From: Trileptium ribeirensis
Lineage: Eukaryota > Nematoda > Enoplea > Enoplida > Thoracostomopsidae
Reading direction: 5' to 3'
Assembly (NCBI GenBank): GCA_030248225.1
Contig: JASANE010011650.1
Location: 1 to 64,000, forward strand
DNA length: 64,000 nt
A model generated the notes under the pieces. The model did no database searches. It saw only the letters and a list, made by a program, of their open reading frames with translations, and was not told the origin of the DNA. The translations under genes were made by a program, and so were the position numbers. Below are positions 33,988-45,697 of this stretch, in pieces. Each line of letters opens with the position of its first letter. Position 1 is the first letter of the stretch.

Positions 33988-35554
33988 TTAAAAAATTTCG
34001 GCGGAGAGGGACCTCCCCCTCCGCCGGCAGTATCCCATAAGCCTTCGGCACCAATGATCATCCATCTTAAAGCGGAATGCTTTGTTCGCAAAGAAAGCTA
34101 ATTTTGACGTTTTGGATTAGTATAAATGTATTTGGAAAACGGTATTAATTGGTCTCAGGCAGTAGACATTCAACAATTCATTATGTGCGGAAAATATTAC
34201 AGATGTCACTAGTTCTAACTATAAACAATAATTATTTTAAGACTAACAAGTAGCCAATCCAAGTGGTCAATGCATGTAATGAGTGCATTGTTGAATATCA
34301 AACCACTCCGGTTTATGTATTGTAGTAAACATTATACATCTATTACTTAGGCTATAAACATGACCGCGTGAACCAAATAAAAGGCCATAAATAACAAAGT
34401 TTAAAATCATTATAATGAAATTTACACTAATTTGGACCCAATATAAGCGTTTTGAAATCGTTGTTTCCTAGCTCAGGCGCTATTAGGATTGCCACGGCAT
34501 TTTGCTACCAAACACTTTTTCCCCACTCTGGTTGATAGTAGTATTGGGCACCGGCAGGTAGCACGCAGGCAGCTTGGAGGCCGGTGGAACTAGACACTGT
34601 TGGATACCTGTTTGAAAATTCACTGCCAGAAGTTTTTCTTGCCCTCCGGTGTGCTGGCTGGCGGGTTGGCCATAAAATTTTTCAGCCGGCGCTGCCGGCC
34701 AACGAAAAATCCGACCAGTCACCAACAGAGTTTTAGTGTGCCTTATACGGTCTTCTACGATGTAAAAGATTGAACCCAGTCAGGTTCATTGTTACGCAAC
34801 ATACGACAATGCGAAAACAACTGGTTTTGACGTGAAAGTGGGCAGTGCTTATTCGCCGGACGTGAAGAACAACATTAACGGGAAGTGTATTTTTCGGGAA
34901 GTGCCTACTATATTTAAATGTGATAAAATGAAGCGATCTATCAATGTGTTTTTGAGCTATGACCATTGTTGAAATAAAATACTGCATTAAAGTTGTAACC
35001 AGACAACAGGATAATCATTCCTGCACCAAAATAATTTTATTCAACCATATCATTAAAGAAAATTAAAACTTAGCGCCTATTCAGACCTGTAATATGCTCT
35101 TGATGATATGAACATCATGTAGCAAGCATCCCTGATATTCATAGAAAAATGTCCAGTCGTCCAATAGTCATAACAGCTATAAATTTCATACTTACAATTT
35201 GATTACCCGCAAAACTAAACATTTCTATGATTAAACATTAGGTAAATCCAATGCATATTAACGCACGCTGCTACCATGAAATTCGTTCCACAACGTTGCA
35301 ATATGGCACAAAAGATTACTTTGTAATTACAACTGTGTATGATGCGAAATTATGTTGTAAACTATTGCTGTTATTGCTTAATTGTTCTAGGTGATACAAG
35401 TTTCTATGTGTTCACACTGCGTCTGGTTTGATCCGTTTCGATTTGTTTATGTTTTAAAGTAAAATCCGATAATAAATTGGTCCTATTAAAAACTCACCAA
35501 ATTAGATAAACTTGGGATAAAATGTTAATTTTAAAGCTTTGGCGTAAGATTTAA
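33988..35554. other. Non-coding stretch
   Basis: Short frames only. Bases 34480-34730 are richer in GC (words GCCGGCGCTGCCGGCC and CTGGCTGGCGGGTTGGCC) and open on the minus strand for 80 codons, without a recognised domain. Confidence 0.4.
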
Positions 35555-35643
35555 ATCTAATTTTAACATAAAAATTTACTCGTATTAGCTTAGACCTCAC
35601 CAATCTGCGTCATATTAGCTACACGTTATGAGTTTTTGATATT
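35555..35643. repeat. 89-bp direct repeat, left copy, flanking a LINE
   Basis: It starts ATCTAATTTTAACATAAAAA and ends in GAGTTTTTGATATT. It matches 37863-37951 with a few substitutions. The Jockey-like LINE lies exactly between the two copies. Confidence 0.9.
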
Positions 35644-37862
35644 GCTAATTATCCAGCAAGCAACAACCACGTGCATACTAACAACCAGACCAAAGCGGAA
35701 ATTCAATGTGAGCAAATATTTGCGCAGCCTTCTCACAGAAAGAAAGCGTATCAAACGCAGGCTGGAGAAAAACGGTGGTCACTAATAACGATAAGTCCGA
35801 AACAGACCCAATCTTGAAATCAAAAACCAACTCAGACGCGAAAAGGAACCAGCCTGGAATGACTTTACAGCGAAAATCGATCCCAGCACAAGTTCTTCAC
35901 AAGCTTGGTGAACGCTAACAGTCAACAACGCAGCAAGGACACAGAACAGCGAATCGTTTGTTTTACGCATCACTGCACCAGATGGCACTACACATCGGGC
36001 TTGCTCCAACGAGGCAATATCAAAGGAATTCAAAGCTCATCTCCAACACACCGCACGCCAAACTCTGAATCCTGCCACAGCACTGCAGGTACAACTCGAC
36101 CATCTAACAAAGGACGAATTGAATGAAGCAATCAAACATACCAAAAACAGGGCTCCCAGTTAAGATAACATAAGACTCATCCAGCTCAAGAAAGAACCAG
36201 ATTCGTTCCGCACATCCTTGCTCGAATTGATGCAGTTGTGCTACTCAATCGGATCTCATCCTGAGCGATGGAAACGAGGCCGCATAGTGATGATAGCTAA
36301 GCAAGGCAAGGACCCACATCTTGTGGGATTCTACCGTCCGATCACACTACTGCCCATCATCGGAAAATTACTAGAACGTACCATAGCGACTAGAATCAGA
36401 GCTCGCCTTGAACAAGGAAATGTACTGAATCCAGCACTAAGTGGTTGCCGAAGGTTCCGGTCCTCCAACGATCAACTCTTCAGGCTGGCAAACGACGCGG
36501 CCAAAGCTCGTGTCGACAGTAAGTACTGCTTTGCCGTATATATTCGCTGATATGGAAAAGGACTTCGATTCAATATGGCACACAGGACTTCGCTACAAAC
36601 TCTTCCACCTATTTCCGGTACAAATCAACCTAAACGAATTAAGATAGATATCCATTTACCTAAATGGAAGAACTTGCCGCGTCTTGGTGAATGCAATCGA
36701 GTCAACAAGCTTCGTCCCGGAAGCCAGTGTGCCTCAAGGAGGTGTTACATGTCCATTGCTGTACTTGTTGTTCACCAATGATCTACCAACCGCCAGCAAC
36801 GACATTGTCAAAACAAGACAATTCGTGGACGACAAAGCACTGTGGTCATACCATAGGTATAAAAACATTTACACAGCGCAACGACTCTTGCAAGAACAAG
36901 CCAATAGTTTGGCCTCGTATTGCGCCAAGTGGATGATCAAAATACACACCACAAAGGCAAAGGTACTCAGCGTGTCAAGCTGCACACGGTTCAGAACGGT
37001 CCACAAAAGAAGGCAGCTCCAGCTCAACATGTACGGTACACCTCTCGAAATGTCGAGAACAGCAAAATTCCTCGGAGTAATGCACGATAACACTGCCTCC
37101 TACAAACAACACGTCGAAGACACGCGAATTTAGGCTATCCGCCGGATTACCGTTCTTAAGGCGCCTTCAGGCACTAACTGGGGCTCTCGTCTGGAAGTCC
37201 TGATCTAATTCTTCAAGCAGTTCGTCCGGTTTGTTATGGAGTACGGTGCCGTAGCCATTTGCGGCATGGCTGCAGGCCACCACTCGCGCTCGCAAACGGT
37301 GTAAAGCGCTGCGACTGCCCAGTTATATACACTCCAAATGAATGGCTTAATCAGACCATGCTTTTCCAGCCTGTACAAGAACGTCAAAGGCAATTAATTG
37401 GCTCAACGATACTCGGTTATGACGCAAGCCCGCAACGTTCCCGGTGTTGCCGAAATAGTGCGGAGTTTCATCAGAACCCTTCACCTATTCATTTCGCAAT
37501 AAATACTACACGTCAAGTCATCACAACGCCTTTTGAGTAATGGAGGCCCGCATGAGGTCTTCAGCCTGTCAATAACCTGCCACATCAATGGAGGAGTCCG
37601 AACAAATCGATAAGCCACCTGCATAAATTGGCACAGTTCGCGACTTCACTCCCCATATAATAACAATTTACATATTGCAAATTATGCTTAAAAGTACCGC
37701 CTCTCGCCGCGTATCATCTACCAAACAAATGGAATCATCCATCCAACCAACCGCACCAACACATTGCAGCGCGAAACAATCAACAATCAACAGGCCTTGC
37801 GCGCCGCCTTGCATAACCCTTGGTTGAAAGTCATGATATAAATTTCAACCATCATCATCATC
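35644..37862 (+). pseudogene. 5'-truncated, broken Jockey-like LINE reverse transcriptase
   Basis: Conceptual translation in shifting frames gives a linker region (KYLRSLLTERKRIKRRLE near 35720), KGRIVMIAKQG-type motif 1 with GFYRPITLLPIIGKLLERTI (ORF 36218-36550), motif A FADMEKDFDSIWHTGLRYKL (about 36540-36600), motif B VPQGG followed by CPLLYLLFTNDLP (about 36729) and motif C FVDD (36822-36833), followed by a thumb-like region with FLGV. Catalytic aspartates of motifs A and C are still readable, but a frameshift near 36540 and stops near 36160 and 36645 break the frame. The endonuclease is absent, so the copy is 5' truncated. The 3' end is a short CATCATCATCAT tail, as expected after target-primed integration. 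Confidence 0.85.
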
Positions 37863-37951
37863 ATCTAATTTTAACATAAAAATTTACTCGTATTAGCCTA
37901 GACCTCACCAATCTGTGTTATATTTGCTACACGTTATGAGTTTTCGATATT
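37863..37951. repeat. 89-bp direct repeat, right copy
   Basis: It begins immediately after the LINE tail and ends GAGTTTTCGATATT. Differences from the left copy are scattered single bases (for example TAGCCTAGAC versus TAGCTTAGAC). Confidence 0.9.
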
Positions 37952-38659
37952 AAAGTAATTTTTCAGTATATAATTTTCAAAGCTTCACCAACCTCATTTT
38001 AATCTCTTATTGAAGGGATGTTAGCTGTATAGGAATTTAGGCTTGAATGAAGACGGTTTGCCTTACATTTTGTTCTTATAAAATTTTATTATAGCATTAG
38101 GAATATTGATAAGCTGATATTACTAATAAAATACACAATTTCATATATACGTCCTTACCATTTGGAATTTCTACTCCCATGTGGTCACGACTGTATAATG
38201 TGCGAAGTTCACATATAAAGATGAACAAATGAACTAACGCCGTCTGCGACATTTTATTTGGAGCAAGGCGCGTTAATATTGTGAGGGTCAAAGTTTTTGT
38301 CCCATTGTAAGCAATAAATGTTAGGTATCTCAGTGTCAAAAACCTCGTTATCGTTCAAAAACAAAAAACATGGCAATCGCATATTACATAGCGGTTGAAG
38401 CATTCAGGTGCATGTAATCCTCATGTGGGAAAGTCACATTCTGTCACGCTCAGGCACTATTTTTGGCTAAGTTGTTTTGAAATATCCGTATGATGATTTA
38501 AAAGCTATCAAGTTCACGTTCAAATCTTAAATTGTTAGGCAGAGCATAAATGGTTTGTGAAACATAACGTCCGGCCGTAAAAACCCTTAAATGAAAAACA
38601 GATCATGGCGTTCTTTATATACGGCGAGCTTTGCCGTGTTTTAGAGATATAAAAATATA
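37952..38659. other. Non-coding stretch
   Basis: No gene recognised. A minus-strand frame of 80 codons (38097-38339) has no domain. Confidence 0.4.
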
Positions 38660-38728
38660 ATAGTTGGGGCCTATGTCAACTTTAGGGGTCGAAGTATAAT
38701 GCCACGCTGTTCTCGATATACTAAACCT

Positions 38729-39188
38729 CATAGGCGTAGATCCAGGGGGGGTCAGGGGGGTCTGGACCCCTCCAATATTGGGCGATTTTTTCAAAACTTG
38801 CGAGCGTTCTAAGGCTTGGTCGGCGAGCCTAGATAGGGCCTCAATAGGTAGCAATGGGCAACTTTGATTTTAAAAACAGCCATAAAATTGTACGTCTTTC
38901 TTAAGTAAGTAAGTAAGTAAGGCGCAGTTGAAACAGAGTTGTCGGTGCATATTGATATTGTTAATGGTTCTTAATGAACTTCACTTTTTTAATTTCATTT
39001 CAGGAATCCTTCCTTAGACAGTATTATACCAATTTAATTTTAATTTGCGGCTACTACATCAGTGTGGTTTTATCGAGATGTCTAAAATATCAGACTACTT
39101 TTCAAAGCCATCAGCTGAAAAAAGGAAAGGTGCACTTAGCAAAGAGTTGCTGTAGCCCCTCAATCTTGAGACCAAATCTACGCCACTG
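38729..39188 (+). mobile_element. Nested non-autonomous hAT element with 8-bp target duplication
   Basis: The left end CATAGGCGTAGATCCAGGGG and the right end CCAAATCTACGCCACTG are inverted (CA-x2-GGCGTAGAT), matching the CAGTGGCGTAG type of hAT termini. The flanks CTAAACCT (38721-38728) and CTAAGCCT (39189-39196) form an 8-bp target duplication with one mismatch, lying within the host MITE's CTAAG core. The insert keeps a G/C-run left segment and a short coding remnant at its right end. Confidence 0.88.
39078..39155 (+). pseudogene. N-terminal remnant of a hAT transposase (ZMYM1/TTF-like)
   Basis: ATG opens a 25-codon frame, MSKISDYFSKPSAEKRKGAL and five more residues, ending in TAG just before the right terminus. 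An opening of this type (M-S-x-x-x-x-x-F-x-x-K) is common at the start of hAT transposases of the ZMYM1-like group. A splice-acceptor-like TTTAATTTCATTTCAG lies upstream near 39001. This suggests the element is an internal deletion derivative that kept the first coding codons. It is too short for a firm assignment. Confidence 0.5.
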
Positions 39189-39358
39189 CTAAGCCTAAGC
39201 CTTAGTCTTAGCCTAAGCTAAGGTCCTACATAGGCCGTGTACTAAGCCTAAGCCTAAGTCGGGGGGAGGGCTGTAGCCCCCCGAGCTCCCGCTCTAAGCT
39301 GTCCTTTTTTCTAACGTTATAAGGTCCGGCCCCTAAAGTTGACATGGGCCACAGTTGG

Positions 39359-41010
39359 AATTGAATTTTGCTCAGGTAATATTTGTCAATGCTTAGAGTA
39401 ATAAATTAGTAGCTGTTATTTTAACCCTCAGAGAAGCAAAATACTCTTGAAAAGTTGAAAAAAACGAGCGGATTTTTTATGTTTTACATTTCCGGAGAGC
39501 AAACTTTGGTAAAAAAATGAAACTGTATATTAAGAAAACGTAAATGTACGTGTAAACTAGAGTAGAATTTTAAGATTGAGCAACTGCCACACTGATCCAA
39601 TTATCAGCACACACAGTTGGTATAGATGGAATTTAAGAAAATCATTCTCTAATAGCTAGCTAAATTCCAAAGTGAGAAGGTAGGCAATAATTGAGCTGAT
39701 ATATTTTTCTATCTAGCATAAAACTACATTGGACATGAAGCATAATCCAGAACTTCTTAGACTGAAAGTATCAAAAGTACTGGTATCTTGATGAAACTAC
39801 CCACATAGCCCGATATCGAGCATTCTTATTTAAATCAAAATAATAAATTTTTTTGATGAAAATTTAAAAAATATACTTTCTTTTGACCATACCATGAATG
39901 ATAAATCCGTAAACGAACTTTTATGACTAAGTTATACAAAAAAATCTCGATACTATCAAAACAATACTAAATTTTCTAATATTTTGGCCGAGCATCGCTG
40001 TTGAAAATAATATGGGTAATAAACTCAGTAGATGGGTAATAAACTGGGCAGATGGGGTCGTAAAACCGTTTTTAAAATCGTCTCCTAAATTGACCAATTA
40101 TCTCAATGCAAAATTACCCCCAAATTGTAAAATGTACGTTTTGAAGCGGTATTTTTATTATTCTCGGACGTATACGAAGCTAATTTATAATTTTGTCCGA
40201 TAAATACCTGCGTTGTTCTAATTTTAACTTAAATACGTTTGCTACATATTTAAGCATATGTTTGGTGAGATTTCTCCTAAGGGACTAAAACAATAGTTTC
40301 TAAACAACCGCAATATTGCTCTGACTTTGTTCGAATCCAAAATATGTACCCGCCTAAAAGAAAGGGTACCGCGTAAATGCTGAGACCCTGTCATTTAACT
40401 GCAATGGTATGAACTGGCCGGGGTCACTAATTTAGTCCAACGCCTTGCATGTTCAAGAATTTATGAAAAACCTAAAAGCGTCATTAGCTAACAAAACAAC
40501 AAAGCACAGTATAAACATATCGGGACCATTTTGACATGTTGTCCGACATAATCATTTGGTTTTTTTAAAATTAGTCTTTCTAAGAGATAAAGGTCTGGCC
40601 ATAGTCCAGCGATGCAAAATACTGTATGAGCTTTCTTTAGATTTGAACTTTTGTCTAAATATGTTAACAGAAAGCATCTCAAGTTAGGACGTCCTGTAAA
40701 CAGAATTCTCGTTTTCGAACAAGAAATGAGCTGTAAGTCTTCAAAATGGACATTCAAACAAATAATACTCGATGTCATCAATAAAGCAACTAGTTTAAAA
40801 TAATAACGCATAGCAACCTCTTCGACGCCAAGTACGCTAAGTAAATGCTAATATAGTTGCGAATAGCTGACGTTGAACACTCACTATCAAAGTATGCAAA
40901 GCCAATTACCAAGACTATCTGCTAGTACTGAGCTAGATTTCTGTGCCATTTCCTAGCCCAGACATCACGTATTTGTTTCCCCTCATTGTACAGATTTTAC
41001 ATAAATTTTC
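39359..41010. other. Non-coding stretch
   Basis: AT-rich sequence. ATGGGTAATAAACT is locally duplicated near 40013. A 107-codon minus-strand frame (40488-40811) is leucine- and isoleucine-rich but without a recognised domain. Confidence 0.4.
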
Positions 41011-41844
41011 GTTATTCGTTGACAATCATAGTTTAACAATTTAAACAATTTTACTAGGTTTCCACTGAATTTGGAACTTAAATTTCACAGTATCATCCTG
41101 GATGCTCGATTAAAATGTAACAGAATGAAAAGTATTTTCACTGCACAATGTTTCGTGTTCATATAGCGTCTGATGTTTTACCGGCGTTCCACAAATCGAC
41201 AAAGCTGAACATTTAATCGTTATTTGTTGACAATCATAGTTTAACAATTTAAACGATTTTACTAGGTTTCCACCGAATTTGGAACTTAAATTTCACAGTA
41301 TCATCCTGGATGCTCGATTAAAATGTAACAGAATGAAAAGTATTTTCACTGCACAATGTTTCGTGTTCATATAGCGTCTGATGTTTTACCGGTGTTCCAC
41401 AAATCGACAAAGCTGAACATTTAATCGTTATTTGTTGACAATCATAGTTTAACAATTTAAACGATTTTACTAGGTTTCCACCGAATTTGGAACTTAAATT
41501 TCACAGTATCATCCTGGATCCTCCATTAAAATGTAACAGAATGAAAAGTATTTTCACTGCACAGTGTTTCGTGTTCATATAGCGTCTGATGTTTTACCGG
41601 TGTTCCACAAATCGACAAAGCGGAACATTTAATTGTTATTTGTTGACAATCATAGTTTAACAATTTAAACAATTTTACCAGGTTTCCACTGAATTCGGAA
41701 CTTAAATTTTATGAATATCAATATCATCCTGGATGTTCGATTAAAATGTAACAGAATGAAAAGTATTTTCACTGCACAATGTTTCGTGTTCATATAGCGT
41801 CTGATGTTTTACCGGTGTTCCGCAAATCGACAAATCTGAACATT
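41011..41844. repeat. Tandem array, four 208-bp units
   Basis: GTTGACAATCATAGTTTAAC (first copy CGTTGACAATCATAG) occurs at 41018, 41226, 41434 and 41642, exactly 208 bp apart. Each unit holds CACAGTATCATCCTGGATGC or a close variant and TTTCGTGTTCATATAGCGTC. The last unit carries an 11-bp-scale insertion near 41710 and more changes, as expected for an array edge. It is non-coding. Confidence 0.95.
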
Positions 41845-43364
41845 GGACTTCCATCAAATAACCCAAATTCTACTATAATTTATGCGATGGAGACAATATA
41901 TAATTTAAATTTCCAATGTATATCGCCTGGCTTAACAAACTTAGCAGTTGAAACCAGAATATAAGTACGTAGAACTGACGAAAGTTATTTCTTTTTGATA
42001 CATATATGATTATAAGGTCTATGCGATTGCCAAACTGTCGTTTGTAGTACCAGGTAGGCAGAATTAGTTTTCCTAAATGCCAAAGTATAGAATTATTCAT
42101 AGATGTAGCTAGGGTTCACTCGTTTTTAATCATAGCTTTGACATTTTGATTATTTGTTCGGCTACTACTAACAATTCCTTGTTAGCTAGTAGGTTTTGCT
42201 AGGTTTAGGTTTAGGTAGGCTAAGCGTTCGTATTAGGCTTAAGGGGATATAATATGTTATATGATTATACGTTAATGTTTTGTATATATTATTTTATGTT
42301 ATAAAATGTTATATGTTAAACTTGACATGATACACTAGGCGAAAAGGCAAACTAGACATGACCCCTGTATGTTTTTGCCACTATCCCCTTTGTGGTGTCT
42401 TTGACAGCATTTATGGTGCTATTTTAAGATGGCATAAATATGTAATGTAAAATCGACATTAGTAGTATGACGTATTTTGCACGACCTATCTTGTTTATCA
42501 TTTTGAATCACTTTGGAAAAATGTATGATATCAGCAAGACTGTTATTTGCAGTCCTTGGTTAAGAGTAGGCTTACGGTATCAAGAACATCATTAGTAAAA
42601 TATTATAGCTAGACTTAGAAACCGTAGTTAAGTTCTTGACGCCTCATACAACATCTGTTTTATTCAGTAATCTAGCATGCATTGAATATTTTAGATGGCG
42701 TCATGTAGACTATTGGCAGGCACAACATCTAAATGCTGGCTCCTATTAAACGTAAACCCCGAATTATTTTAAATCTGTTTTTGTCCCAAAAAGTTGAGGC
42801 ATTAACGCCAATTTCAATAGTCTTATAAAACCCTAAAAGAAATTAAGTTATTAATCAATTGCCTATATAAAATATGTATTAAGTACATTTTTATGATTAT
42901 TCTATACAATTTATTAGGATTTTATTAACCCAAAACTTGAGTTGTCAACGAGTTAAGTTACGCTACTCTTTTCGCTATATGGAAATAGCCAATTGGCACC
43001 GACGGCAGATTTCTCTCGCGTTATGTGTTGTAATTTTGGCTCATTCAGCTGGTGGATGCTCCGTAGTGACATTTCTGGCTTCCAGTTTAGTGCAAAGATG
43101 TCAAGGGGCGGTAACTTTCGACTTAGCACTAGTTTTTAATGGTTCATATAAAGATCACAGCTTAGGCTAAACCTTGGGCTTTGTGTATCCAGGACAGCAC
43201 AGCCTTTATATGCTTTACGCCTCTCAGCCTTGACCTTGGCTATTATTTTTAAGATAGTATTGTTTCCCATAATACTCTGTAACCTAATGTAATATTATAA
43301 CTTTCAGGTTGTTTCCTAACTTTACAAGTTGTCATAGATAGGATATTTAGCTATATAAGGAGTA
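41845..43364. other. Non-coding stretch
   Basis: A short TTTAGGTTTAGG patch lies near 42205. A 77-codon frame at 42937-43170 has a hydrophobic stretch but starts on TTG and has no supporting context. Confidence 0.4.
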
Positions 43365-43554
43365 GCCAATGCTACTTTTATTGGCGGAAGTGAAATGTAT
43401 GCTATGCCGCTCTCGGTATATGCTATACTTAAGCCTGAACTTTAGCTTAAGCTAAGGTTCTAAGCTAAACCCGAATTCGGGAGCTGGCACACCCACACTA
43501 ATTTGTTCTATCTTATAACGATATAACGTGCAGTCCCTAAAGTTGACATGGTCC
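43365..43554. mobile_element. CTAAG-family MITE, diverged
   Basis: The right end CCCTAAAGTTGACATGGTCC is good; the left end (GCCAATGCTACTTTTATTGG) is eroded. The interior holds TGTATGCTATGCCGCTCTCG, TTAGCTTAAGCTAAGG and TCTTATAACGATATAACGT. No target duplication is recognised. Confidence 0.75.
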
Positions 43555-45614
43555 CAAGATGTGTTACACAATTATAGATACTGGTCTGATAGCCGAGGTT
43601 CCTAGCGTTGCTAAAATACGCCAATGCTGCTTTTGTTAAGAGTCATAGACATTTTCAGGAATATTTTGGTCTCAAGCATGACGCTATTTAGGATTGCTTG
43701 ACGACCATAAGCGCTACAAAATGTCACTATCTTTTTCTGACTTCAAACGATTCATATCATCGTTACCTCGCTTGGTCTAACATTTGTTCATATGACTTTC
43801 CAACGAATGATTGAGCGATCGTTATATATTATTTCATTCGTGTAAACGATATTGTAATGACAGCGAAATATCGTTGAAGCTGACGACATTCCAGTCTCCG
43901 TTTATTGATTCTTGTTATGCAGTACCCAAAAATTGAACTGTATTTTTGGCAATAAATTTTATAAAGTTTTGTAATAGCTTTGTGAACTAAAACCTAGTGA
44001 AGCATCTAATATAGTTCGGTTTACAAGTAAAGGTTTATATATACTCTTTTTCCAATGAGGTTGAAATGTAATTTAATAAGTTTGTATATATAATGATTTT
44101 TAATGTAATCTGGGCTTTTTAGTTATTGAATTGTTATAACATTTTATTGGATTTATAAACTTATAGCTTCCATCAAAAAACTCAATATAATGTGCTTATT
44201 ATAAAAATCCCCGGACAATTATTATGCACCGTGATAGCTGAATGTATATGCGTACAGTATTATGACTTGGTAATGTTATGGCATTAGTCTGTACCGGCGG
44301 TCTACGTTCAGACTAACTGACACGTGGACAATATTTTAACGTCGTTAAATTTTTTCTAGCCACAATCATTTATTTGAGTCAGACATTTGAGTGAAATTTT
44401 AAAATTTTACATTGTTAAAAATTTAAAATTCCTCTGCATTTTCTGCTGTTTCTATTTCCATTTCAGGACACAAGCACCTGTAGCGGTGGCCTGGCCCCTA
44501 AAGTTAACATGGGCCGTAGGGTCATGCTTTTTTGTCGATTGGGAACTTTTCAATATCTCAAAAATATATATTCGTTTGCACAGTTTTGGTCAGAATTTAG
44601 TTGCGCTTTTGTAATGTCATAATTACGTTTTTATCCCCTTTAAATTTTTGTAGCTTTAAAAATAGCAACTGGCAAGATAATCAACATGTACCAGTGATAC
44701 GTGTGGCTGAGGACATAGCCTATTAGTTTTGAGCTCAGCAAGCCCATTCATTATGTTAAAGAAATCAAAAATCATTATCCCAATTCCTATTAACTAAATT
44801 TAATAAAGGTTCTGGTAATGAATCATTATTTTCTTTACGTTGAAAACTTATGTATCTTGAGTTTTGCGATATACTTTGCAATTCTACCAAACTGGGACAT
44901 TTAAGAAATGACGAAAAATAGAATCCCAAACGTAGCATAATATATATTCCGAGCGTTATTTCCCTGCAAACAGTGCACATATTCTTGCGATCCTTTGTCA
45001 CAACACACAGCATTTCCTGAGACGTTTAAGTTTGGCGACGTTTGGAGTTCGTCCTTGTAATTATTTGTTTATTCAAAGCTTAAATGTAGTTTCAACATCG
45101 GATAGTCAATAAATCATCCTGTAATTAAGCAATCCAGCCAAACAAATTCCACACGAGTCCGAAAGCCTAGATTGACGGCAACATCAAAAGCTTTTTCGAG
45201 TTAAAGGCAATTTAGCGGTGTAGTTGTCATCATCTTGGGTCAATTTCACCTTATTAACTATGGTAATAAAATTTTAGTTTAATTCTTTCGAAAACCCACA
45301 TGTATTTACGTCATGGTTAACATGCCTGCACTTTGGGGAAATTGTAGCACTCACTATTGCTTTTTTTAAGTGACGTCTCAACTTTGCAGAATTGTGGGTA
45401 TTATTAGCAAATATTTTGGCTCGCTTCTGGGTTCAAACTGTGCTATTTAACTGCTGCTGGACAACCGGCGGCGATACATATTAACGGCTAAGTACTTATG
45501 AAGGACATCAATATAATTGAAAATAATTATCCAGATCTATTTATGCGTTTCCCAGGTATGAGTATGTAAACCCAATTTTGCTAACGTACCTATTAAACAT
45601 AATTAGACACAACC
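43555..45614. other. Non-coding stretch with a lone MITE end
   Basis: At 44493-44515, GGCCCCTAAAGTTAACATGG followed by GCC is a single terminus of the CTAAG family without a partner, presumably a deletion product. An 82-codon minus-strand frame (44765-45013) looks protein-like but has no recognised domain. Confidence 0.45.
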
Positions 45615-45697
45615 CAGGGGGTAACTCCCCCTGGCCTTTCGGCCTCGGGGGGTCCGGACCTCAGGGGGTTACCCCCTAACCCCTGCCGGCATGTATG
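45615..45697. repeat. GC-rich hairpin block, copy 1
   Basis: It contains CAGGGGGTAACTCCCCCTG, TGGCCTTTCGGCCTCGG, GGTCCGGACC, GGGGGTTACCCCC and ends CCCTGCCGGCATGTATG. Each word is itself an inverted repeat. The same words in the same order occur at 49244-49340, so this is a dispersed family and not a chance GC patch. Confidence 0.8.

Larger units (their letters stand above)
38668..39350. mobile_element. CTAAG-family MITE split by a nested hAT element
   Basis: The ends GGCCTATGTCAACTTTAGGG and CCCCTAAAGTTGACATGGGCC are inverted repeats. The flanks ATAGTTGG (38660-38667) and ACAGTTGG (39351-39358) are an 8-bp target duplication with one change. The left part holds TATAATGCCACGCTGTTCTC and the right part the CTAAG core, G-run and TTCTAACGTTATAAGG; the 460 bp in between belong to another element. 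Without that insert the MITE would be about 215 bp, the usual family length. Confidence 0.9.

Noticed and set aside
42937..43170. 77-codon frame with a hydrophobic segment resembling a signal peptide
   Set aside because: It begins on TTG, has no in-frame ATG at a suitable place apart from an internal one, and runs up to a MITE; likely chance.
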